From the NCBI GenBank assembly GCA_039654915.1, contig CM077595.1, positions 51,429,501 to 51,493,500 of the forward strand: 64,000 nt of DNA, written 5' to 3'. A model generated the notes under the pieces. The model was given only the letters and a program-made list of their open reading frames with translations. It ran no database searches and was not told the origin of the DNA. Source of the DNA: Aquilaria yunnanensis (taxonomy: Eukaryota > Streptophyta > Magnoliopsida > Malvales > Thymelaeaceae). How positions within the stretch are numbered: the first letter of the stretch is position 1; each line of letters opens with the position of its first letter. Shown piece after piece: positions 9,402-19,425 of this stretch. A program made the translations under genes and the position numbers.

Positions 9402-10293
9402 TGTTCTGGTAGAAAAATCATATCTTGATCTAAACAGATCAGAATTGAGTAATTCTTGGTTCATTGGAAAGATAACATCTGGAGCTACAAGTCATATGAA
9501 GACCATCAAACCCAGTTTGCACGATAAGGAGGTCCAATTTAGCTTCAAAGTCACGATTTACGAGTTATCGTTGGTTTAGAAGCAGTTGCAGTATTTTGGG
9601 AATATCTTTCTATTCAGAAGTCCATTTTATGTGATTCAGGTGTGGTTTCGAAGCTAAGAAAGAGATCTACAACTTTCGTGTTTTACATTTTCAGAAGTCA
9701 TGGCTACATGAAGTTCGAATTTCAGCTTGAAGTTGAAGACACAAGCAGGAACCACCTGAGAAGACTATTTTGTGGTTTTTATGGCCAATCTTATTTTGTA
9801 ACGTATTTTATTTTATGTTCCTGTTTATTTACATTATTTAGGATTTTATTTAGGCCATGGAAGTGATTTAGGTCACTTAGGATAAATGGAATTCGCTGCA
9901 CACCTTAAACATGTGTTAAAAGGGTGTAGGAATCCTAGTTTGACTAGGTTTTCTTGAGTCCTTTGTAACTAGGTTTCCTAGGTGACTTGGGCTGCGAATT
10001 TTGCCCAGATTTTTACCCTAGTTTAGGCCTATACAAAAGCACATATTCTGGATGTAAACATACAGATTATTGCCGAAATAATATTGCTCTTTGGAGAGGT
10101 TTTCTCTTTGGTTCTTGGCGGACTGCCTTGGTGCACAAGTATGCTTGTGTTCTTGGAGTTCTATACTTCTCGTTTCTAGTCACAGGTTGATTAGGGGTGG
10201 GGGTCTTCAAACCCAGTCTCTTTGATGTCTTGTGGAGCTTGAAAAACATCTTGGGCGAGTTTCATGGTCTTTATACCATCGGGGTTCGCATCA
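9272..10293 (+). repeat. Family C 3' LTR of C-b (1022 bp)
   Basis: The LTR runs from TGATACG to CGCATCA, the same length as the 5' LTR. It is followed not by a TSD but by GT plus another copy of the PBS, as if it were also the 5' LTR of a further, lost copy. Its TATA box is altered (TATACAAAAG). Confidence 0.94.
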
Positions 10294-10295
10294 GT

Positions 10296-10307
10296 TGGTA
10301 TCAGAGC
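10296..10307 (+). promoter_or_regulatory. Orphan PBS copy at inversion breakpoint
   Basis: TGGTATCAGAGC follows the C-b 3' LTR exactly as in a 5' LTR-PBS junction. From AGC onward the sequence turns into a family C LTR in reverse orientation (AGCATACTTGTGCACC). AGC is shared by both partners, so this is a 3-bp microhomology join. Confidence 0.85.
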
Positions 10308-11178
10308 ATACTTGTGCACCAAGGCAGTCCGCCAAGAACCAAAGAGAAAACCTCTCCAAAGAGCAATATTATTTCGGCAATAATCTGTGTGTTTACATCT
10401 AGAATATGTGCCTTTATATAGGCCTAAACTAGGGTTAAAAGCTGGCCAAAATTCGCAGCCCAAGTCACCTAGGAAACCTAGTTACAAAGGACTCAAGAAA
10501 ACCTAGTCAAACTAGGACTCTAACACACTTTTAACACATGTTTAAGGTGTGCAGCGAATTCCTTTTATCCTAAATGACCTGAATCAATTCCATGGCCTAA
10601 ATAACATCCTAAATAATGTAAATAAATACGAAAATAAAATAAAATACGTTACAAAACAAGATTGGCCATAAAAACTCCAAAATAGCCTTCTTGGGTGATT
10701 CTGGCTTGTGTCTCCAACTTCAAGCTGAAATTCGAACTTGATGCAGCGATGATTTCTCAAAATTCAAAGCATAAAAGTTGTAGATCCCTTTCTTAGCTTC
10801 GAAACCACACTTGAATCACACAAAATGGACTTCTAAATCGAAAGATATTCCCAAAATACTGCAACTGCTTCTGAACCAGCGATAACTCGTAAATCGCGAC
10901 TTTGAAGCTAAATTGGACCTCGTTAACGTGCAAACTGGGTTTCATGGTCTTCATATGACTTGTAGCTTCAGATGTTATCTTTCCAATGAATCAAGAATTA
11001 CTCAATTCCGATCTTTTTAGCTGAAGATATGATTTTTCCACCAGAACATCGCCAATCTGTCAACATCCAAGCTTGAAGTGCACTAGTGAGCTCCTTAGCC
11101 TTTTTCCTTGTCAATGGTCCACTAGAAACCTTCAATGGGTCCTTGCCTTCCTTGGTTGTGCCTTCTTTGATCGTATCA
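10308..11178 (-). repeat. Partial family C LTR, inverted
   Basis: The terminus TGATACG lies at 11178 on the minus strand, preceded there by the G-rich tract (seen as GCTCCCCCCTCC at 11179-11190). The other terminus is lost at the 10305-10307 join. Confidence 0.93.
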
Positions 11179-12959
11179 GCTCCCCCCTCCTTAGAAGGAT
11201 TCGTCCTCGAATCAAAACCTACACTAGAAAAGGGAATTGAATCAATAACAATGAAATAATCAGCACATAAGCACTTACCTTTCACATAAGCACCAATAAC
11301 ATGGAATGCTTGTGTATGGAGCTTTGATCTTGTGAAAAACTTGAACCAATATCCAAATGCAATGATACCTCCAGGGTCAAAAACAAAGTTAGAAGCAATT
11401 AGCACAAAAAATCTGAAAGTTAGCACAATTTTCATTTTAACTCGAGGCATCACTTTCATTGCCTTTACCATCTCAAAAACATTATTCTCACAACTAGAAA
11501 AAATGTAGGAATAATTTAGCTTAGGGATACTGTATGCACTCAAAACAAATGTACCTAAACTCACACAAGTGTTATGGTTATGAGAAACACAAGTTATGCA
11601 TGTCAAAACAATAGTTTGCATAGGCCATTCAACCAAACAAGAATTGAACACAATGTCGCCTAAACTAATAACCAAACTAGGATGTATGAATTTCACAAAA
11701 ATCCTAACCATTTTGAATGAAACAAGATCAAACTTATTTTTGTATGTATATGCACGACAATGCATAAAAATTGTGAATATGTATGAAATGTGACACAAAA
11801 CAAAGGACTCAACATACCTCCTTAAAAGGCTGAATTTAAAACCAGAATTTTCACTCAAAATAAAAACTCTTAGGTTTGGACATAAAGCAAAAAGATCAAG
11901 ACTCAAAAGTTTGTGTAATGCATGTGTCATGACAAAAAGATACTTGCTGGAAATTAAAGATTGACACACAAAAATGGGCTGAACATGAATGAAAATCAAA
12001 GAAGTATGAAATGCATGGGTAACAACCAATTTATGCATGCAAAATTCCAAAGAAGTAGATTTAACTTGAGACAAAACAAAACAATGAGACATGGATGCAA
12101 AGTAAACAAATTCAAAAACAAAAGACAACAAAACAGATTTTCCTCTAGAGAAACTCAAGCAATTCCAAAGATGATTTGACAAAACCAAAGAATTAGAAGC
12201 TTTTAAACCATATTTTATCAAATTTCCATGCTTACTTCCTTCTCTTAATCTAGTTTCATGAAAACCATTTGTCAAAATAACATTGCAAGCAAACACACAT
12301 TGTTTGAGATTTTCATGGAAAACTACATCAAATCTAGGTGTTCGGAAGAAATACATTACAGTGGTTGGACTTAGTCTCCAAGTATCTTCCTTTGGTGTAG
12401 GAACCACAAAATTTTCACCTTTGCACTCAATGACTTCGGTTGGAGTTGCATTAATTTCATCCCTTTGAAACATAGGATAAGAAACAATGTCAGGCAAATT
12501 TTTGCATATGAAATCACTTGGACTTACCTCAAATTGTTCCTTCTCAACCTCCTTTGTTGTTTTAATGCATGGGACATGGCTTAGAATATTAGGAACACCA
12601 ACTTCTTGGATGGGCAGCAACTCACTTGATTCTTGAAGTTCATATCCACTTAAGTCCTGAAAAAAAGACAACACAACACTAGAAGAAGACTCCATTACGT
12701 TAGATGAAAGCTTGGCTTCTCTGTTGGTCTTTCTCTCTTCACTCGGCTTGGGTTCATTCCACTCTTGTCTTCTCTCAACTTCGCACTCAATTTCTTCTCT
12801 CGGGAACTCTCCACTCTTCTCACTTAATCTCTCGGTTGTTCTCTCAACCTTCCCCTCATCACTCTTGCCCTCAACTTTCCCCTCATTTACTTTTCTCTCA
12901 ACCTTACTTTGAAATTTTCTTTGATCCTCAAAGACTTGTTGTGGTGAAAGTGGTACCAA
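10998..12959 (-). pseudogene. Family C ORF2, second copy, 5'-truncated but open
   Basis: The frame is open for 653 codons with no ATG at its start, because the inversion breakpoint removed the gag side. It aligns end to end with ORF2 of C-b. Copies differ by in-frame indels: a shorter Glu/Lys stretch near SEKSGEF, an extra Thr-Pro before KEDTWR, and about 15 residues missing in the Cys-rich part. The degenerate RT-like motifs (KEDTWR, PRFD, GFHETRLREG, KYG), the DSRTNPSKEGG tail and the LTR-encoded GPLTRKKAKEL end are all present. Two long open copies with only frame-keeping indels argue that the source element kept this frame coding. This copy has no promoter or gag in the right orientation and is probably silent. 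Confidence 0.65.
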
Positions 12960-13089
12960 CTGAAAGTGGTGAAAGTGCTTATGTGAAAGGTAAGTGCTTA
13001 TGTGCTGATCATTTCATTGTTATTGATTCAATTCCCTTTTCTAGTGCAGGTTTTGATTCGAGGACGAATCCTTCTAAGGAGGGGGGAGC
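12957..13089 (+). other. Templated filler and family C 3' tail
   Basis: About 18 bp at 12957-12974 repeat the neighbouring motif GTGGTGAAAG and match neither arm continuously, which is typical filler at a repaired break. From 12975 the sequence is the + strand family C tail (GTGCTTATGTGAAAGG onward), including the DSRTNPSKEGG coding end and the polypurine tract, leading into the LTR at 13090. Confidence 0.75.
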
Positions 13090-14110
13090 TGATACGAACA
13101 AAGAAGGCACAACCAAGGAAGGCAAGGACCCACTGAAAGTTTCTAGTGGACCATTGACAAGGAAAAAGGCTAAGGAGCTCACTAGTGCACTTCAAGCTCG
13201 GATGTTGACAGATTGGTGATGTTCTGGTAGAAAAATCATATCTTGAGCTAAACAGATCAGAATTGAGTAATTCTTGATTCATTGAAAAGATAACATCTGG
13301 AGCTACAAATCATATGAAGACCATGAAACCCAGTTTGCACGATAAGGTGGTCCAATTTAGCTTCAAAGTCCCGATTTACGAGTTATCGCTGGTTCAGAAG
13401 CAGTTGCAGTATTTTGGGAATATCTTTCGATTCAGAAGTCCATTTTGTGTGATTCAAGTGTGGTTTCGAAGCTAAGAAAGAGATCTAAAACTTTTATGCT
13501 TTGAATTTTGAGAAATCATTGCTGCATCAAGTTCGAATTTCAGCTTGAAGTTGGAGACACAAGCCAGAATCACCCAAGAAGGCTATTTTCGAGTTTTTAT
13601 GGCCAATCTTGTATTTATAGTTTATTTTCGTTCAAATCCTATTTAGATACATTATTTAGGAAGTTATTTAGGCTATGGAATAGTTTTAAATCGTTTTGGA
13701 CAAGTGGCATACGCTGCATTCATTAAACTTGTTCAAACTAGGAATTAGAGTCCTAATTTGACTAGGATTTCCTATGTCTTTATATCTAGGATTCCTAAGG
13801 GATTTAGGCTGCGAATTTTGCCCAGCTTTTAACCCTAGTTTAGGCCTATATAAAGGCACATATTCTGGATGTAAACATACAGAAAAATTTCAAAATAATA
13901 TTGCTCTTTGGAGTGGTTTTTTCTTTGGTTCTTTGTGGACTGCCTTGGTGCACAAGTATGCTTGTGTTCTTGGAGTTCTATACTTCTCGTTTCTAGTCAC
14001 AGGTTGATTAGGGGTGGGGGTCTTCAAACCCAGTCTCTTTGATGTCTTGTGGAGCTTGAAAAACATCTTGGGCGAGTTTTATGGTCGTTATACCATCGGG
14101 GTTCGCATCA
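13090..14110 (+). repeat. Mosaic family C LTR (1021 bp)
   Basis: It has TGATACG and CGCATCA ends. The first half (to about 13605) is like the C-a/C-b LTRs. The middle (about 13610-13830) is like the different subfamily seen as the solo LTR at 58250-59226 (GTTCAAATCCTATTTAGATA, TTTTAAATCGTTTTGG). The last part is common to both. A TATA box is present near 13848. Family B leader sequence starts directly at 14111. Confidence 0.9.
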
Positions 14111-14219
14111 CTTCATTGCTCCATACACATATCCTTCATTAGCCTTATCACAATCATACACATATGTATGATCCTAAATCATGCTCACTACATGCAAGAT
14201 ATACATATTCATGACCTAG

Positions 14220-14231
14220 GCTCTGATACCA
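14220..14231 (-). promoter_or_regulatory. Primer-binding site, tRNA-Met (B1)
   Basis: TGGTATCAGAGC on the minus strand, two bases inside the LTR end. Confidence 0.92.
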
Positions 14232-14233
14232 AT

Positions 14234-15578
14234 TGAAGATTTCAGGATCTTATGATCTTATGATAACATACTTTTATGTTATCTACTCATGTATATGCCA
14301 CATGCATATTTGTTCAATTGAATTCAACATGGATATAGGCATGCATAACATATTATATAACATATCAAGATCACATACAAGTTGTGTTAAATAAATCCTA
14401 GCTTGCTACTAAGAATATACGAAAATGAAACCTAACATGCTACTAAACCAAGAAAAGATGTGCACCTTTCTTCTTGGTTATCTTTAGCGGAAAAACTTGA
14501 GGGAGAACTTGATCTTAGAGGAGCGCCTTGAAGCTTGAAATAGAGATGAACAATCTCTATGTAAATCCACCCACAATGCTCTCAAAAAGTGTTTAATATT
14601 TCGGCCTCTAAAGAAAATAGGAGGAGAATAATTTTCTCTCAAGAAAAATGGAGCAAATGGAGTGTAAATTCGTGCTTCAAATGGCCAGCCACTAATGGCT
14701 ATTTATAGATGACCAAAAGGCACACCTTTACAGCAAGAAAGGTGTCTTTTATGGCAAGGAACACTTCCTTTGGCTAAGGGTCATGTATGGTGGCGAAAAT
14801 ACATGTCTTTTAGCCAAGGAACACTTCCTTTGGCCTATAACCACCCCATAACTACCTTATGGGCGAAAATACATGTCTCTTGATGTCCAAAGACATCATT
14901 CTTGGTGCAATAACCACCCCAACCACCTCATGGGAGAATATACATGTCTATTCACTCAAGGAACACTTCCTTTGGATGAAAGGACATGTTCTTTTAGCCA
15001 ATAGTCATATCTTTTGATGAAAAGACATACCTTTACACAAAAGATGTGTCTCTTGGTGGTTTTGAGCTAAAAGCAAGGTGAGTTGGCACAAAGCTATCTC
15101 ACTATACTACTTATACACCATTGAGCTCCTTTGAGCTCCAACCAAGCACCATGAACTGAGGTCCAGCGCCTAGAGCTGACCTAGAGCTGGAGTTAGCTGC
15201 TCTCAGCTGAAGTGAACTGAAGTCCAGCTACACTCAGCTACCAAAAGCTGAAGTGAGCTGACTTGAGCTGACTTGACCTAACTTAAGCTAACTTGAGCTG
15301 AAGTCCTGCTACTTTGAGCTACTTATAGCTGAAGTAAGTTGACTTGAGCTGAAGTCTAGCTACATTCAGCTACCAGAAGCTGAAGTGAGCTGATTTGACC
15401 TGACTTGAGCTAACTTGAGCTGAAGTCCAGCTACTTTGAGCTACTTATAGCTGAAGTGAGCTGACTTGAGCTACAGGGAGCTACTTCTAGCTGCCTTAGA
15501 TAGCTATTCAAGCTAGAGTTAGATCAATGAGCTCAAAACCTATCTTAAAAGGATCTTGGTGCGCCAAGAATTCCAACA
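14234..15578 (-). repeat. Family B 5' LTR (B1, 1345 bp)
   Basis: On the minus strand it starts TGTTGGAATTCTTGG and ends GAAATCTTCA. U3 (15100-15540) is packed with AGCT-centred short repeats. A second repeated block near 14700-14950 holds ACATGTATTTTCGCC / GGAAGTGTTCCTTGG units. The TATA box CTATAAATAG lies near 14700-14710. Confidence 0.93.
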
Positions 15579-17977
15579 TCCACTTCATTACAAACAAGCT
15601 GCGATTGTTTCCATTTCATTCCAAAGAAGTTTTGAATGTTTCCATTTCATTGGAAACAACTTGTGAATGTTTCCATTTCATTCCAAACAAGTTTTGAATG
15701 TTTCCATTTCATTCCAAACAAGTTGTGAATGTCCCCATTTCATTCCAAACAAGTTGTGAATGTTTCCATTTCATTCCAAACAAGTTGTGAATGTCCCCAT
15801 TTCATTCCAAACAAGGTTTGAATGTTTCCATTCATTCCAAACTAGTTGTGAATGTCCCCATTTCATTCCAAACAAGTTGTCAATGTTTCCATTTCTTTCC
15901 AAACAAGTTGTGAACGTTTCCATTTCAATCAAGACTAATTGTGAATGTTTCCACTTCCTTCCAAACAAGTTGTGAATGTTTCCATTTCATTCCAAACAAG
16001 TTGTGCATGTTTCAAAATCATTCCGAAGAAGTTGTGACTGTTTCCAACTCATTCCAAACAAGTTGTCACTGTTTCCATTTCATTTCAAACAAGTTGTGAA
16101 TGTTTCCATTTCTTTCCAAAGAGGTTGTGAATGTTTCTATTTCATTCCAGACAATGTGTGAGTGTGTCGACTTCATTCCAAACAAGTTTTGAATGTTTCG
16201 ATTCTTTCCAAACTAGTTCTGAATGTCCCAATTTCATTCCACAGAAGTTGTGAATGTTTCCATTTCATTCCAAACAAGCTATGAGTGTTTCCACTTCATT
16301 ACAAACAAGCTGTGATTGTTTCCAATTCATTCCAAACAAGTTGTGAATGTTTCCATTTCATTTGAAACAAGTTGTGAATGTTTCCATTTCATTCCAAACA
16401 AGTTTTGAATATTTCCATTCATTCCAAACTAGTTGTGAATGTCCCCATTTCATTCCAAACAAGTTATGAATGTTTCCATTTCATTCCAAACAAGTTGTGA
16501 ATGTTTCCTTTTCATTCCAAACAAGTTGTGAATGTTTCCATTTCAATCAAGACTAGTTGTGAATGTATCCATTTCATTCCAAACAAGTTGTGAATGTTTC
16601 CATTTCATTCAAAACAAGTTGTGCATGTTTCAAATTCATTCCGAAGAACTTTTGACTGTTTCCAACTCATTGCAAACAAGTTGTCACTGTTTCCATTTCA
16701 TTTCAAAGAAGTTGTGAATGTTTCCATTTCCTTCCAAAGAGGTTGTGAATGTTTCTATTTCAATCCAGACAATGTGTGAGTCTATCCACTTCATTCCAAA
16801 CAAATTTTGAATGTTTCCATTCATTCCAAACTAGTTGTGAGTGTCCCAATTTTGATTCCAAAGAAGTTGTGAATGTTTCCATTTCATTCCAAACAAGTTG
16901 TGAGTGTTTCCTCTTCATTACAAACAAGCTGTGATTGTTTCCATTTCATTCCAAAGAAGTTGTGAATGTTTCCATTTCATTTGAAACAAGTTGTGAATGT
17001 TTCCACTTCATTCCAAACAAGTTTTGAATGTTTCCATTCATTCCAAACTAGTTGTGAATGTCCCCATTTCATTCCAAACAAGTTGTGAATGTTTCCATTT
17101 CATTCCAAACAAGTTGTGAATGTTTCCAGTTCATTCCAAACTAGTTGTGAATGTCCCCATTTCATTCCAAACAAGTTGTGAATGTTTCCATTTCATTCCA
17201 AACAAGTTGTGAATGTTTCCATTTCATTCCAAACAAGTTGTGAAATGTTTCCATTTCATTCCAAACTAGTTGCGAAAGTCCCCATTTCATTCGAAACAAG
17301 TTGTGAATGTTTCTATTTCTTTGCAAACAAGTTGTGCATGTTTCAATTTCATTCCGAAGATGTTGTGATTGTTTCCAACTCATTCCAAACAAGTTGTCAC
17401 TGTTTTCATTTCATTTGAAACAAGTGTGAATGTTTCCATTTCTTTCCAAAGAGGTTGTGAATGTTTCTATTTCATTCCAGACAATGTGTGAGTGTGTCCA
17501 CTTCAGTCCAAACAAGTTCTGAATGTTTCCATTCACTCCAAACTAGTTCTGAATGTCCCAATTTCATTCCAAAGAAGTTGTGAATGTTTCCATTTCATTC
17601 CAAATAAGTTGTGAGTGTTTCCACTTCGTTACAAACAAGCTGTGATTGTTTCCATTTCATTCCAAAGAAGTTGTGAATGTTTCCATTTCATTTTGAAACA
17701 AGTTGTGAATGTTTCCACTTCATTCCAAATTAGTTGTGAATGTCCCCATTTCATTCCAAACAAGTTGTGAATGTTTCCATTTCATTCCAAACAAGTTGTG
17801 AATGTTCCCATTTCATTCCAAACTAGTTGTGAATGTCCCCATTTCATTCCAAACAAGTTGTGAATGTTTCCATTTCATTGCAAGCAAGTTTTGAATGTTT
17901 CTATTCATTCCAAACTAGTTGTGAATGTCCCCATTTCATTCCAAACAAGTTGTGAATGTTTTGATTTCATTCTAAAC
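15579..17977 (+). repeat. 31-bp satellite array, block S1
   Basis: About 77 tandem monomers of 31 bp (some 30). A canonical unit can be read at 29228-29258: pentamer-like TTCCA, TTTCA, TTCCA, AACAA, then GTTGTGAATGT. Variant monomers recur in a fixed order. The marker CCGAAGA lies near 16020, 16639 and 17353, which gives a higher-order period of about 20-23 monomers. No gene is present; short open frames only reflect the repeat. Confidence 0.96.
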
Positions 17978-18009
17978 TGTTGGAAGTCTTGGCGCCCCAA
18001 GATCCTTTT
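17978..18009 (+). repeat. B2 LTR, first 32 bp
   Basis: It starts TGTTGGAAGTCTTGGCGCC and reaches the target CTTTT, where A1 inserted. Other family B LTRs read on without a break here (for example 36340 onward). Confidence 0.9.
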
Positions 18010-19425
18010 TGTTGGGTTTCGGGAGCCAAACAGCGCAGCGGAATTTAACCGAAACCCTCCAGGATCCAAGTGAAACGGGGTAAACCGGGTGTTCGAAAAT
18101 TTCATACCTAATTTTCGGTTGAGATCTCTCACTCAACTGTAGAGTCGAATCACAAAACCTGAACAGTTGACGTGTTCAGGCTCTCTATGGTATCCACCCG
18201 AGCCTCTCGGGATCACCACGCTTCCACCACGTCCCGGCAGATGCGTTTCTCTTGCGCTCGCAGTGCTAGCTTGCGTCCTCCAAGGAATTGCAAGAGAAGA
18301 GTGCGGCTGTCCTTTTGGGAGGCTAGGGCAAGGAGACCTATGAATTTCTCACTTAAAAGTTGTATTTATAGTGAGACTCAACTTCCAGGCCTAATGGGTT
18401 TCAAAGCCCTAATCCAATTAGGATTTAATTTCGGGCTTAATAATGGCTCAACTCCTTGGCCCATTATTAATACGAAATTAAAGTGAAACCATAACCCAAA
18501 TAATTAGCCCATGCACTCTAATGATCCAAATAGCTCTACGTGTGCGACCCAATAGGCTCTTGCCATGTTGGCAATGATCATAAATCACATTTATAATCAT
18601 AAGCAATGAGCGGTGTCTAGCAACACATCATTGCTACCCAAGTGACAAGATTGTCGGTGAATCGACTAAACCTTTATGATCATCACCGATATATGCCATT
18701 GTCCCTTTGTCCAAGATATCAAGACTAAGCACGAGACATGGAATGTGTCACTCTCGTATAGCCCAATCTTTGGTTTCTTGATTACCGAGTAGACTAACTT
18801 AAACTGATGACATTGATATCATATATCAACTCATCGGAGCATGGCCATGCATTTTCTAAGTCTCACTCTATCAAGGGGCCCAAAGATATCACTCCCGTTA
18901 CATAGGAGGGACAAATCCCATCTTGATCATACAAATCCCTCCGCATGATATGTGACATACCCAATGACCTCCTTCAAGTTCACTCAGTTACGAGCAACAA
19001 AGGAAAGTATCAAAGTATGTGACTCACATGTAGGGAACCTTGATGATCATAGGTCGAAGGACTACATATACCATGATCACTATGAGAATCACTTATGACA
19101 CTCATATAACGATCCATGAAGTGTTCTCATGGTGGGTCGGTCCAGTACACAAGTTCTCCAACTTGTACCCATATGTAGACTACATATCTCATATTAGTCT
19201 CCACATATGCTAGTCATTATGTATTATTGCAACCCGCTCCACAATAGTACTAGACTAGGGACATTTAAGAATATCATTATTCTAGGGTTACAATTATGTT
19301 TATTACGTTACGCAGAAACAAAACAACAAACAAAATTGCTGGATTAATGCCTCAATAAAATATCATGACTCAATGTGCAAAAATACAATCATCTCATGAT
19401 TGGCTTTTTGGGCACAATACTAACA
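18010..19425 (-). repeat. A1 3' LTR (1416 bp)
   Basis: It starts TGTTAG at 19425 on the minus strand and ends CCCAACA at 18010. The TG of the LTR is also part of the pol reading frame: the final codons TGT TAG (Cys, stop) lie in the first six LTR bases. Confidence 0.97.

Larger units (their letters stand above)
4621..10293 (+). mobile_element. Complete non-autonomous Ty3/gypsy-type element (copy C-b)
   Basis: This element has two 1022-bp LTRs, a tRNA-Met primer-binding site, leader, gag, a second long ORF and a polypurine tract, 5673 bp in all. The LTR pair shows roughly a dozen substitutions by eye, so it is older than A1. There is no protease, catalytic RT, RNase H or integrase, so movement would need enzymes supplied in trans. 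This resembles the class described as TR-GAG (LTR elements keeping only gag). No matching TSD is seen: the left flank is GTAGC, and the right flank is a second copy of the PBS region (GTTGGTATCAGAGC), so C-b is embedded in a rearranged tandem cluster. Confidence 0.88.
10308..12960 (-). mobile_element. Inverted, truncated family C copy (D)
   Basis: This is a reverse-strand family C segment: 871 bp of LTR (10308-11178, lacking its last roughly 150 bp), the polypurine tract, and the ORF2 region up to about 12956. It mirrors C-b, so 7448-10140 and 10308-12956 form two inverted arms of about 2.65 kb separated by roughly 165 bp. Gag and the 5' LTR are missing. The right breakpoint carries a short templated filler, after which + strand family C sequence resumes. 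Confidence 0.85.
14111..15578 (-). mobile_element. Ty1/copia family B, leader and 5' LTR only (copy B1)
   Basis: On the minus strand this is a family B 5' LTR (14234-15578), a primer-binding site (14220-14231) and 109 bp of leader, cut off at 14110/14111 by the family C LTR. The leader matches those at 27742-27994 and 49871-50126. The right end abuts satellite, so B1 inserted into the array. The rest of B1 may lie beyond the family C cluster, outside the window. Confidence 0.88.

Noticed and set aside
14234..15578. AGCT-rich blocks as separate satellites or MITEs
   Set aside because: They have shared TGTTGG...TCTTCA boundaries, PBS and TSDs, so they are the U3 part of family B LTRs.
15579..17977. 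CRISPR-like regularly spaced direct repeats of about 31 bp
   Set aside because: There are no unique spacers: the units abut and vary gradually. The setting is a plant genome with LTR elements, so this is satellite DNA.
18172..18486. 104-codon frame antisense to the family A LTR, present in several copies (also 25050, 55534, 44192, 2235)
   Set aside because: The copies are near-identical LTRs, so they are not independent evidence. It is antisense to the R/U5 region with no recognisable domain.
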